44,596 nucleotides of DNA from the IMG/VR virus record IMGVR_UViG_3300028920_000120, positions 1 to 44,596 of that record; one strand, written 5' to 3'. This DNA is from a virus. Numbering within the stretch: position 1 is the first letter of the stretch; each line of letters starts with the position of its first letter. The notes beneath the pieces were generated by a model. It worked only from the letters and a program-made list of their open reading frames with translations. It was not told the DNA's origin and ran no database searches. Positions 21,696 through 28,304 of this stretch are shown piece after piece. Both the position numbers and the translations under genes were made by a program.

Positions 21696-22061
21696 ATGAA
21701 TATGGGATATAAATATAAATCGGGCGACAAACAAGTCAAAATAGATATAGAGAATGGTACGGCCTGCCATAAGAACAAAATGAGTTTGCGTAGCTATTTC
21801 TTTCGTGCCGAACTTACCAGCGGAATGATTTTAGCTTTTTACTCTGATTCACCGTGGGGCCGTTGTCACGATATGGAAAAAGGATGGGTTATTATCGACC
21901 CAAAACGCAAATGTATTCTTGAAGAAGTAGCAACGCGCTCGATGGGTGAGGCTACCGGCGACTATAAAGACTGGATAGCCGATATTCACAAGCAATATGG
22001 CAAGACCAAAAAAGTTTTCCGTGATGAATCTGGGAAATGTTTATGGAAAATGGAAGAGTAA
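21696..22061 (+). CDS. Hypothetical early protein (121 aa)
   Basis: The ATG at 21696 has AAAGGCGATAA upstream. The 121 residues have MGYKYKSGDKQVKIDIENG, SYFFRAELTSGMILAFYSD and KGWVIIDPKRKCILEEV. This suggests a beta-rich single domain, perhaps a host-takeover inhibitor, but no family is recognised. It is the largest gene of the rightward operon and lies between the two near-identical leaders L3 and L4. Confidence 0.55.
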   Translation: MNMGYKYKSGDKQVKIDIENGTACHKNKMSLRSYFFRAELTSGMILAFYSDSPWGRCHDMEKGWVIIDPKRKCILEEVATRSMGEATGDYKDWIADIHKQYGKTKKVFRDESGKCLWKMEE

Positions 22062-22063
22062 AA

Positions 22064-22125
22064 CCCTCAGGGCCGGGCTATACGTAGCCTGTGCCTTGTA
22101 GGTTTTATTAACTTTTTATGAAAGG
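22064..22125 (+). promoter_or_regulatory. Repeated leader element L4
   Basis: Nearly identical to L3, including GGCTA-TACG-TAGCC. The base change C to T in AGGTT keeps pairing with AGCCT through a G-U pair. AAAACC at the start can also pair with GGTTTT at the end. Confidence 0.55.
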
Positions 22126-22133
22126 GTAGAAAA

Positions 22134-22355
22134 ATGAAAACACGTAATCAAATTTCTCGGAAAAAAACAAAACTTAAACGCCGTCTTATATCAATGGCAC
22201 GCCAAAAAGGTATATGGGAAAACTTCGGCAACAAAGAAATGCAAGAGTTGGACGAATTTATTGGTGATAAGTATCAATATCCGTATGAATTAAGACTATG
22301 GATTGAAACTCTTGTTTCAGATTTTTTTAATTGGTGCATAAACTATCATATTTAG
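22134..22355 (+). CDS. Small basic helical protein (73 aa)
   Basis: The 73 residues start MKTRNQISRKKTKLKRRLIS, strongly basic, followed by an acidic helix (NKEMQELDEFIGDKY) and an aromatic end (DFFNWCINYHI). No recognised motif. It could bind nucleic acid or the host transcription or ribosome machinery. Confidence 0.45.
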   Translation: MKTRNQISRKKTKLKRRLISMARQKGIWENFGNKEMQELDEFIGDKYQYPYELRLWIETLVSDFFNWCINYHI

Positions 22356-22369
22356 TCATTTTTCACCCT

Positions 22370-22396
22370 GCCCCCTGTGCGTAATCCGGGGGGCTT
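22370..22396 (+). terminator. Terminator-like attenuator
   Basis: GCCCCC and GGGGGC pair around about 13 bases and TTTTT follows. The next ribosome site (GGAGG) starts right after the T run, so it would act as a partial terminator between the fifth and sixth genes. Confidence 0.65.
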
Positions 22397-22412
22397 TTTG
22401 GAGGTAAGGATT

Positions 22413-22640
22413 ATGAGGTTATTAGATAATTTGCAATACGGCTGGGCTTATCCACGCAAAGCCAAAAAAGCACACTATTTTAATAAAACAGAAAACGGTC
22501 GAGATGTTTCTGCTTGTGGAAAATATTCTATTGGTTGGACAAACGGCAAAGCATATATACCAATTTCTGTATTTGGCCATGAAAAGGAAATGTGTAAAAA
22601 ATGTCTTGAAACATATAATTTAACTAAACTCACGGCCTGA
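22413..22640 (+). CDS. Zinc-binding small protein (75 aa)
   Basis: The ATG at 22413 is preceded by GGAGGTAAGGATT. The 75 residues contain KAHYFNKTENGRDVSACGKY and KEMCKKCLETYN. The HxF...SxCG...CxxC set is a recurring small zinc domain in phage and actinobacterial proteins. It follows an attenuator, so its level may differ from the upstream genes. Confidence 0.55.
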   Translation: MRLLDNLQYGWAYPRKAKKAHYFNKTENGRDVSACGKYSIGWTNGKAYIPISVFGHEKEMCKKCLETYNLTKLTA

Positions 22641-22691
22641 TTGTGCCGAAAGGAGGGATAAACATTACTGTTTAATAGAAAGGAAAAAGCG

Positions 22692-22868
22692 ATGGAAAAG
22701 AAAATTGATGTAAACAGTAACTTTTGGGTGTGCCTGATTGTGGCAATGGCGATTCTCACAATAATTGCCTTGTTTTGTAACGGGTGCGGAACTGTCAACG
22801 GTATCGCGCATGATATGCGTTATATATCGGGTGTTGTCGAAGACAATACGGCTTCGGCAAGGAAATAA
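22692..22868 (+). CDS. Entericidin-like small lipoprotein (58 aa)
   Basis: From the ATG at 22692 (site AAAGGAAAAAGC), 58 residues have a hydrophobic stretch VCLIVAMAILTIIALFC ending at GCGTVNGIAHDMRYISG. The C-G-T...GI..D pattern after a lipobox-like cysteine matches entericidin A/B-type peptides. In bacteria those are membrane toxin/antidote lipoproteins. Here it may disturb or protect the envelope. Assignment is by pattern only. Confidence 0.5.
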   Translation: MEKKIDVNSNFWVCLIVAMAILTIIALFCNGCGTVNGIAHDMRYISGVVEDNTASARK

Positions 22869-22987
22869 GGATTAACCGGGCATGGAGGCCTATATTTTGA
22901 AAAATAGGTAGTCTGATACCAACCGACCCGAGTTCGTGGCTTAGAACGAACGTACGGGACTGGAATGATAACGAAAAGAGGTGAATT
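22869..22987 (+). promoter_or_regulatory. Structured intergenic leader
   Basis: The 119 bases contain CCTAT/ATAGG and a nested CCCG-GTTCG / CGAAC-CGGG helix, followed by AAAGAGGTG at the ribosome site. No promoter is convincing. It is unlike the L1-L4 leaders. Confidence 0.4.
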
Positions 22988-23266
22988 ATGGTAAAAGTTA
23001 AAGAAATAACAAATACGTGTGGAGCTTGTCCCGCACAATGGGAAGGATTAACTGTAAACAATGAACCTATTTATGTACGTTATCGTTGGGGATATTTGTC
23101 TATTAGGATAGGCCCACAAAATAGTGATATTATGGAAGCAGTTGGAGGAAAGAAAATCTTTGGAAAACAAATAGATAAAAATGGTTGGGATGGACAATTA
23201 TCTTATTCACAATTAAAATATTATACTAAAAAAGTTATTGTATTTCCAAGAAAAGAAAATAATTAA
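22988..23266 (+). CDS. Small conserved phage protein (92 aa)
   Basis: The ATG at 22988 follows AGAGGTGAATT. The 92 residues have TCGACPAQWEGLT, PIYVRYRWGYLSIRIG and YSQLKYYTKKVIVFPR. The CGxCPxxxEG...YxRYR.GxLSxRxG pattern is a known uncharacterised small phage/plasmid protein. It ends 10 bases before the next gene. Confidence 0.55.
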   Translation: MVKVKEITNTCGACPAQWEGLTVNNEPIYVRYRWGYLSIRIGPQNSDIMEAVGGKKIFGKQIDKNGWDGQLSYSQLKYYTKKVIVFPRKENN

Positions 23267-23276
23267 AAGGCCAATC

Positions 23277-23438
23277 ATGATGGAAGAATACAAATCAGGT
23301 ATATATTACAACGAACAGGAAAGAGACGCCTGGAAATTAGTCGAACTCTACGTCAAAATTGTTATCCCGTTTTGTGGGATTATCGCCGGACTCATTATCA
23401 TTATTCAACAGTTCCGTAATCTCATTAATGCTGTCTAA
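23277..23438 (+). CDS. Single-pass membrane protein (53 aa)
   Basis: Starts at ATGATG (23277) with AAAAGG upstream. After a charged N terminus (MMEEYKSGIYYNEQERDAWK) comes one transmembrane helix (VIPFCGIIAGLIIIIQQF). Its last 102 bases overlap a zinc-finger gene on the opposite strand. It could be a small holin or antiholin, but size alone does not decide. Confidence 0.5.
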   Translation: MMEEYKSGIYYNEQERDAWKLVELYVKIVIPFCGIIAGLIIIIQQFRNLINAV

Positions 23439-23582
23439 CTGATACTGCTTGACCCGGCAGGTATGACAAACAAGACTTTGTGAAATGAAACACCACTTGC
23501 AACGATAGTTTCCGCACTCTGGGCAATATTCGACTTCATTCTTATCAACTACAAATCCGCAATCACAATGGAATTTAGTCAT
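23337..23582 (-). CDS. Zinc-finger protein, last of the early minus operon (81 aa)
   Basis: The 81 residues show FHCDCGFVVDKNEVEYCPEC, then CKWCFIS and VCHTC, eight cysteines in four pairs, i.e. two zinc sites. An acidic C terminus follows. The ATG overlaps the stop of the lipoprotein gene (ATGA). Its 3' half is antisense to the membrane protein at 23277-23438. Confidence 0.6.
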   Translation of the reverse strand: MTKFHCDCGFVVDKNEVEYCPECGNYRCKWCFISQSLVCHTCRVKQYQLDSINEITELLNNDNESGDNPTKRDNNFDVEFD

Positions 23583-23854
23583 TTTTCAGCCATCCTGAAA
23601 TATTCCGGCGCGCTTACAACCATGCCATCGTAAGGTATGGTAAATCTCAATTCCCCGTTCGGGTCTGTAACTCTATCGTCCTGATATACAAAGAAAACCC
23701 GCTCACTTTCCGGCACGTAGCTTATCTCTTTGGGTTTCAAGGTCTCGCAACTCTGCATTAATGCGATTAAAACTATCGTTGTCGTGATACTTATGAGCAA
23801 TGCGCCTCTTACGATATAACTTTTGTATTTTACTTTCAAGTTTCCTGATTTCAC
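23579..23854 (-). CDS. Outer-spanin-like lipoprotein (up to 91 aa)
   Basis: The frame has basic residues, a hydrophobic stretch GALLISITTTIVLIALMQSC with a lipobox-like cysteine, and then about 57 periplasmic residues (EISYVPESERVFFVYQDDRV). The start is a GTG at 23854, or a TTG at 23839 with AGGAAAC upstream. The gene begins inside the coiled-coil membrane gene in another frame and runs beyond it, as Rz1 genes do relative to Rz. Predicted role: fusion of inner and outer membranes at lysis. Confidence 0.5.
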   Translation of the reverse strand: MKSGNLKVKYKSYIVRGALLISITTTIVLIALMQSCETLKPKEISYVPESERVFFVYQDDRVTDPNGELRFTIPYDGMVVSAPEYFRMAEK

Positions 23855-23936
23855 GGTCTCTTTTTTCCTTTTCAGAAGGTTCTTTGAAAATCTTACTGAT
23901 TATCCACATTATGATTTTAAGGATTAGTGTTTTCAT
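23703..23936 (-). CDS. Inner-spanin-like membrane protein (77 aa)
   Basis: The ATG at 23936 is preceded by GAGGAAGCC. The N-terminal helix (MKTLILKIIMWIISKIF) anchors it. The rest is a coiled coil of charged heptads (EIRKLESKIQKLYRKRRIAH and NAELRDLETQRDKLRAGK). Together with the overlapping lipoprotein gene it fits an Rz/Rz1-type pair, though the length is short for an inner spanin. Confidence 0.5.
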   Translation of the reverse strand: MKTLILKIIMWIISKIFKEPSEKEKRDREIRKLESKIQKLYRKRRIAHKYHDNDSFNRINAELRDLETQRDKLRAGK

Positions 23937-23943
23937 GGCTTCC

Positions 23944-25353
23944 TCATTCAAACAAAGCCTTCTGGCCTGCTATTAATTCCTGTTTCGGTATTCCCGTCTC
24001 ACCTTCGGCGATTCTATATTTCGCCTGATTCTCGATGTAGTCGGGATTAATCTCAATACCCATATAATTGCGTCCGAGCTTCGCTGATACCATCCCAACC
24101 GTTCCCGAACCCATGAACGGGTCGAGGACCAACGCAGGCTCAGTTTCTTCAATCCCACAGTCACACGTAGCCTTCCAGCCGAGAGTTTGATTAGGATGTT
24201 CATTAAGCCATATTTGTAAATCACCGCCTCTTATTTTGCCATTACCTACTTTTGTATGTTTGCCAGATGTTCTTGAATCCTTAAAAGGCACTTCTGTCTT
24301 TTTCACTATCCTTGACCACTGCGCCCCGCACTTGGGGCATACGCCCTTCTGTGAGGTCGATACCTTTATGCAAGGCTCAACTAAAGACTCAGGGAACGTG
24401 GCGTAATGGGCATCAGGATATGCCTGCGGATTGATTACCCAGACATCGCGTAAGTTGCGGCCGGAAAGTTCTCCATTTTTCATTTTCTCAAACGCATTAG
24501 CGAAACCCGTATTTCCACCGCCTGCTCCATGAGTAGTTTTTGTGTTTGTGTAATTTGTTCCCGGCAAATTCTGCGTCATACTATCTTCTCTCACCGCCTC
24601 CATATCGCAGAAGTAATTCCCGGATTTAACAAGCTGGAATATGTACTCATGGCCTTTCGTGCATCGCCACGAACCTTTTCGCAGGACTAATCCGCCGTTC
24701 TTTTCGCACTTCTCGCAGCCGGGACAGTCTTTGTACTCGGCGTTTTTTGCAAGTCCTGTATTTGTCCGATGTTTTTGTTTTCCTGTCCTACTATGGTCTT
24801 TTCCGTAATTTCCTGCGTGTCCAACTTTCACCCTGTGCCGTTCCCATCGCCAGCCGTTGACGCTCTCCGGCATTGTCGAGCCGGAATACTCATCGCAAAA
24901 TGACAGAGCCTTCGCCCAGATAACATCAGAGCGTAATATCCAGCCGTCCGCCTGCAAAGCCAGAGCTACCCGGGCAGGGAGCATTAGAAGATTGCCTTGT
25001 TCTAAATCTTTATATTTACTTGTTGGTGTTGCTCCAAATGAGCCAGGGTTTGTTTTTTGCTTGGGACTATTTCCATAATCTCCGCCACAACCACTACCAG
25101 CATACTTATCCCCGTAATTCAGCCAGAGAACACCGTCCGGCCTAAGTACCCGCCGAATCTCCCGAAAGCCCTCGACGAGTTTTTCAATATGCTCTTCCGG
25201 CGTCTTTTCAAGTCCCAACTGGCCATCGACACCGTAGTTCCGCTGGCCCCAGTAGGGCGGGCTGGTAATACAGCAATGAAAGATATTGTCCGGCAGGGTC
25301 TTTAAGACCTTAATCCAATCACCACACAGAATTTTATTTATCGGTAGTTTCAT
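23944..25353 (-). CDS. DNA methyltransferase (TSPPY type, N4-cytosine or N6-adenine)
   Basis: The 469 residues carry catalytic motif IV TSPPYWGQRNYG at about 29-40. The AdoMet motif DPFMGSGTVGMVSAKLGRNY is near residue 410, giving the beta-type order. The middle holds an unusual zinc cluster (CPGCEKCEKNG, then RCTKGHEYIF) and a second CPKCGAQW. Such enzymes modify phage DNA against host restriction. The start has no ribosome site. A GC-rich helix ends just before it. It is more GC-rich than its neighbours, consistent with recent acquisition. Confidence 0.8.
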   Translation of the reverse strand: MKLPINKILCGDWIKVLKTLPDNIFHCCITSPPYWGQRNYGVDGQLGLEKTPEEHIEKLVEGFREIRRVLRPDGVLWLNYGDKYAGSGCGGDYGNSPKQKTNPGSFGATPTSKYKDLEQGNLLMLPARVALALQADGWILRSDVIWAKALSFCDEYSGSTMPESVNGWRWERHRVKVGHAGNYGKDHSRTGKQKHRTNTGLAKNAEYKDCPGCEKCEKNGGLVLRKGSWRCTKGHEYIFQLVKSGNYFCDMEAVREDSMTQNLPGTNYTNTKTTHGAGGGNTGFANAFEKMKNGELSGRNLRDVWVINPQAYPDAHYATFPESLVEPCIKVSTSQKGVCPKCGAQWSRIVKKTEVPFKDSRTSGKHTKVGNGKIRGGDLQIWLNEHPNQTLGWKATCDCGIEETEPALVLDPFMGSGTVGMVSAKLGRNYMGIEINPDYIENQAKYRIAEGETGIPKQELIAGQKALFE

Positions 25354-25457
25354 AATAAAGTCGGGCGGCCCGATTACAACGGAGAATTTGAGAAACAGCG
25401 TCCTATAATGAGAAAGTTAATCATTTTTGCGAACCGCCCGCCACGTTCTTAGATTAA
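25354..25457 (-). promoter_or_regulatory. Structured leader of the methyltransferase
   Basis: CGGGCGG (25440-25434) pairs with CCGCCCG (25370-25364) around about 63 bases that hold a GATTA/TAATC helix. The second arm lies 11 bases before the ATG, where a ribosome site is expected but absent. No clear promoter is seen. Confidence 0.45.
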
Positions 25458-25970
25458 TTAGAACCGCCATTTAATGCCTACGAAGAAAGCTGTTTCGGTA
25501 ATGTTATAGTTGTCAAGTTCGCTTTTGCCGCCGATGTCGTTCATGTGTACTTCGCCCACGATTTCGAATTTCGAGCTTGGCTTGTCTTTCAATGATATAC
25601 CGATAATCGAGCCGAAATAAGAGCCTTTGTTATTAATGTTGATTGTCGAATGAAAGCCCGTATAGCCCTTTAGTACCATATCGGAATTGAATATCTTGGT
25701 TAATAAAGGACTTATCAAGGCAACTGCGTTCGGCTCGACAACATCTTTACTGTGAATAAGACAGCCAACGTCAAAAACTTCCGGGTCACTATCCAGCCTG
25801 ATTTCCGAACCCATAAACGGCTCGAACATTCCCGTAACATAAGATATTCGGGCATTGAAAGCAGATTCGTTCTGCTGGCTCATAAAAGTAAGTGCAAGAC
25901 CGTCGTTCGGGTCTGCCTTCACCCCACTGCAAAAGGCCAGAATAATTAGTGCAATAATCCATTTCTTCAT
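25458..25970 (-). CDS. Outer-membrane beta-barrel-like protein
   Basis: The 170 residues begin with a signal peptide (MKKWIIALIILAFCSGVKA). Alternating strands follow (FNARISYVTGMFEPFMGSEI, YFGSIIGISLKD), and it ends FFVGIKWRF, the terminal aromatic signature of outer-membrane barrels. With only 150 mature residues an 8-strand barrel is likely. Phage-encoded barrels (Lom/OmpX-like) alter adhesion or block superinfection. It has its own ribosome site (AAAGGAAACAAAA). Confidence 0.6.
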   Translation of the reverse strand: MKKWIIALIILAFCSGVKADPNDGLALTFMSQQNESAFNARISYVTGMFEPFMGSEIRLDSDPEVFDVGCLIHSKDVVEPNAVALISPLLTKIFNSDMVLKGYTGFHSTININNKGSYFGSIIGISLKDKPSSKFEIVGEVHMNDIGGKSELDNYNITETAFFVGIKWRF

Positions 25971-25991
25971 TTTTGTTTCCTTTCAAAAAAG

Positions 25992-26231
25992 TTATTTATC
26001 TATTCCACTTGCTATTTTCCATGAACTTGAATATTCATCTGCATTATCTAATGGTGATGGAGGACTCGAACAACCAATATGTTTTCTTTCTCCACATTCG
26101 GTACAATAAAATGTTATAGGCCTCCCTTCATTATCAAATGGATGTAATACTCTCATAGGTTCCAGACAACGAGCACAATAAGCCCTAAAATACTTACTTC
26201 CCTTAATAGGCTGCCCATGTAATTCTTTCAT
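25992..26231 (-). CDS. Zinc-binding small protein (79 aa)
   Basis: The 79 residues contain AYCARCLEPMRVLHPFDNEG and FYCTECGERKHIGC, a two-knuckle zinc ribbon. The start overlaps the upstream membrane gene (ATGA). The function is unknown. Confidence 0.5.
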   Translation of the reverse strand: MKELHGQPIKGSKYFRAYCARCLEPMRVLHPFDNEGRPITFYCTECGERKHIGCSSPPSPLDNADEYSSSWKIASGIDK

Positions 26232-26434
26232 TTCGCACCGTTAGTCGGATGTTTGTACTCAAGCCAGAAGTGAGTCCCGATAGCCGCAATACCGATTATC
26301 GTCATTGAACCTAACGCCCAGAGAGGATTTACTTCTTTGGCCTTGGAATAGTCGGCAATCATCCAGATTACAAAGATTCCTATTACCATCTTACGAGGTA
26401 CTGCCGCAATTACTTTGTCGATTAAGTTATCCAT
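26228..26434 (-). CDS. Small two-helix membrane protein, holin candidate (68 aa)
   Basis: The 68 residues have two predicted membrane helices (KMVIGIFVIWMIADYSKA and ALGSMTIIGIAAIGTHFWL) and a basic tail (EYKHPTNGAK). This matches class II holins in size and shape. Spanin-like genes are 2.3 kb downstream in the same operon. Without an endolysin nearby the call stays tentative. Confidence 0.45.
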   Translation of the reverse strand: MDNLIDKVIAAVPRKMVIGIFVIWMIADYSKAKEVNPLWALGSMTIIGIAAIGTHFWLEYKHPTNGAK

Positions 26435-26642
26435 TTTGGTTCTCCTTTATATCTTTATAGGTCATTGCACCTTCACATAGTAACTCCATAGCTTTCTCAA
26501 AACCCGCCGAACTTATTTGTGCAGTTTTGAATAAAAGGTATTCTGCAGCCATCATCCAATCAATAAATTCTGTTTCATCCTCGTTGTTTTCAATAAATAC
26601 TTGTTTGGCCGGATAATTAGTTGTTATTCGGAACTCTGCCAT
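26427..26642 (-). CDS. Hypothetical small protein (71 aa)
   Basis: The start MAEFRITTNYPAKQVFIENN at 26642 is preferred to an upstream start. The rest is helical (MMAAEYLLFKTAQ, GFEKAMELLCEGAMTYKDI). No family is recognised. It overlaps both neighbours. Confidence 0.45.
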   Translation of the reverse strand: MAEFRITTNYPAKQVFIENNEDETEFIDWMMAAEYLLFKTAQISSAGFEKAMELLCEGAMTYKDIKENQNG

Positions 26643-26847
26643 TTTTATTCCGTTCCTTTTCAAGTTCTTCGATTTCTTGTTCTATTCTTTTAGCAGAATA
26701 TCCACCACATAAATTACTATTAAATACCCACTTCAAAGCCTCAAGCCAGCCTATTTTATTCTGAGTATGGCAAATTCTTATAATTTTATCTATATCTTTT
26801 ATGCCTGTTGGTCCTATTGGCTCAAATCTTTTCTCAAATTCGCTCAT
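26617..26847 (-). CDS. Hypothetical small helical protein (76 aa)
   Basis: The 76 residues start MSEFEKRFEPIGPTGIKDID and end in a charged helix (AKRIEQEIEELEKERNKNG). It lies directly after the DnaD-like protein (ATGA overlap). It may be a helicase-loader partner, by position only. Confidence 0.45.
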   Translation of the reverse strand: MSEFEKRFEPIGPTGIKDIDKIIRICHTQNKIGWLEALKWVFNSNLCGGYSAKRIEQEIEELEKERNKNGRVPNNN

Positions 26848-27209
26848 TTCAGTAACCTCATCTGTCTGTTGCGCTCATTGTTAACGTTTATTTTACCATC
26901 TGGGACGGTTTTTAGCAAGTTTTCTATCGCTATTTTAGGCAGTCCCATCGGCATTTTTTTAAGCTCCTGCTGGTCGAAATCGTCCCACCCTTCCTGATTC
27001 AGCCACGTTACACAATCTCTTACAGCCGAACCTTCCATCTTGGCTATCAAGTGTACTCTTGCAAGACATTTAGCCCTTATATCTTTGGGTAGTTTCTGCC
27101 ATTTGAGAAACGCAGGGGCTTTCTTCCTCTTGACATAAATCCCTAAATCTCTCTGCCAGCGCCGGGGAAAACGCTTCCAGAATTCTTCAAAGTCGTGTGT
27201 GTAGTTCAT
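26844..27209 (-). CDS. Replication-initiation-like protein (121 aa)
   Basis: The ATG at 27209 overlaps the previous stop (ATGA). Residues include FEEFWKRFPRRWQRDLGIYV and LPKDIRAKCLARVHLIAKM. The C-terminal CVTWLNQEGWDDF fits the FW..FPRR...WLN...WDD pattern common to phage replication or helicase-loading proteins (DnaT/DnaD-type). It is encoded with a nuclease and an OB-fold protein, supporting a replication role. The exact family was not confirmed. Confidence 0.5.
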   Translation of the reverse strand: MNYTHDFEEFWKRFPRRWQRDLGIYVKRKKAPAFLKWQKLPKDIRAKCLARVHLIAKMEGSAVRDCVTWLNQEGWDDFDQQELKKMPMGLPKIAIENLLKTVPDGKINVNNERNRQMRLLK

Positions 27210-27685
27210 TTTATCCCATGCCTTTTGAAAAGTGCCCTGCAATAAGCGATTCTTTCAACATATTTCTTTGCGTGCATCATGTGAACGTTCTCTCGTTTTG
27301 GAGCATTCGGCAAGATAAGTACAATCAGTTCTTCAGGATATGCTTTTTTGAACCATCGCAATCGAGATACCGCTTTCTGGAAATCCTTGCCCGAAGCGGA
27401 TGATTTTACCTCGTGCCAAACAACGTATTTGTGAAGCCCTTCTTTTTCAATTACCCGGAAATCAGGCGTATAGAATCTTTTCTTGTTGTAAATCAAGCCG
27501 CAATTAAATCGTTTCGGCTCATATTCCCACGATTCTATCACGCCGAGATTCTTTATGGCTTCAAGATACCTCGCCCATCTTGCTTCGAGCTTACTCTTGA
27601 ACTCTATGCCCATGAACATCGTAGGGACATTGTGCCATTCATAATGTACCGTTCTGTTCTTCTCGAAACCCATCTTCTCAGTCAT
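27206..27685 (-). CDS. DUF1064-type PD-(D/E)XK nuclease
   Basis: The 159 residues show FMGIEFKSKLEARWARYLEA, a core NKKRFYTPDFRV (catalytic Asp of PDF), and WHEVKSSASGKDFQKA (the ExK). KAYPEELIVLIL near the end also fits. This is the layout of the DUF1064/phage endonuclease family, which processes branched DNA. It lies between HTH/replication genes in the operon. Confidence 0.7.
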   Translation of the reverse strand: MTEKMGFEKNRTVHYEWHNVPTMFMGIEFKSKLEARWARYLEAIKNLGVIESWEYEPKRFNCGLIYNKKRFYTPDFRVIEKEGLHKYVVWHEVKSSASGKDFQKAVSRLRWFKKAYPEELIVLILPNAPKRENVHMMHAKKYVERIAYCRALFKRHGIK

Positions 27686-27866
27686 TTTCTACTTCTTCAA
27701 ACTTATCAATATAATATTTACCATTTACAATACGAAATTTTATTTTTATACTTTTATCTCCATTTTTATCCCCTATATCCCAAAAAGTTTTTAACGGAAA
27801 TAACCATAACCACAATTTATGATACCATCTGATATATTTTATTTTTTTGAAATATTCTGATTTCAT
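27678..27866 (-). CDS. Small basic Trp-rich protein (62 aa)
   Basis: The ATG at 27866 overlaps the previous stop (ATGA). MKSEYFKKIKYIRWYHKLWL and FPLKTFWDIGDKNGDKSIK show a basic, aromatic N-terminal helix. No family is recognised. It may be membrane-associated. Confidence 0.45.
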   Translation of the reverse strand: MKSEYFKKIKYIRWYHKLWLWLFPLKTFWDIGDKNGDKSIKIKFRIVNGKYYIDKFEEVEND

Positions 27867-28081
27867 TTTTCCATCCAGTATTTCTTTACCCATTTGCCGC
27901 TTTTGGTCTTGAACATTTTGTCTTTGATTTTACCTAAATAACCATCTTTGTGTTTGAGTGTCCATATTACCGAACCAAGTCTCGTACACTTGAAGTAGTG
28001 TATCGCCGTCCATGTAGTAATAGTTCGGCCAAGCTGTAAACGTCTAAGTATCTGGGCTTTCTGTGATTCTTTCTTTTTCAT
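27863..28081 (-). CDS. Small helix-turn-helix protein (72 aa)
   Basis: Residues QKAQILRRLQLGRTITTWTA, then IHYFKCTRLGSVIWTLKHKD, form a winged-helix type HTH of the phage HTH_39-like group, ending in a basic strand. It is a likely DNA-binding regulator of the early operon. The first ten residues (MKKKESQKAQ) are identical to the next gene upstream. Confidence 0.6.
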   Translation of the reverse strand: MKKKESQKAQILRRLQLGRTITTWTAIHYFKCTRLGSVIWTLKHKDGYLGKIKDKMFKTKSGKWVKKYWMEK

Positions 28082-28304
28082 GTAATTGTCTTTCTGTTTT
28101 ATGGTATTCTTTCCAATATTTATCCAAATCCCGTTTTAGACTTTTTGTTAATTTGCTTGATGGCCTTATAAATCCCAAAAATCTTGATTGGTCATTCGCT
28201 TGAGCATGAAATAATAATGTTCTTGTTATATCTAAGGAAATAGACGCTATTCCATATTTTAGTTCCAATTCACTCTGGGCTTTTTGAGATTCCTTCTTTT
28301 TCAT
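28044..28304 (-). CDS. Hypothetical protein sharing its first ten residues with the HTH gene (86 aa)
   Basis: Starts MKKKESQKAQSELELKYGIA, then a different sequence ending in KSLKRDLDKYWKEYHKTERQ, a charged helix. It has a good ribosome site (GGAAAGAATCGAC). Identity of the N terminus with the downstream HTH protein suggests partial gene duplication or local recombination. Confidence 0.5.
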   Translation of the reverse strand: MKKKESQKAQSELELKYGIASISLDITRTLLFHAQANDQSRFLGFIRPSSKLTKSLKRDLDKYWKEYHKTERQLHEKERITESPDT

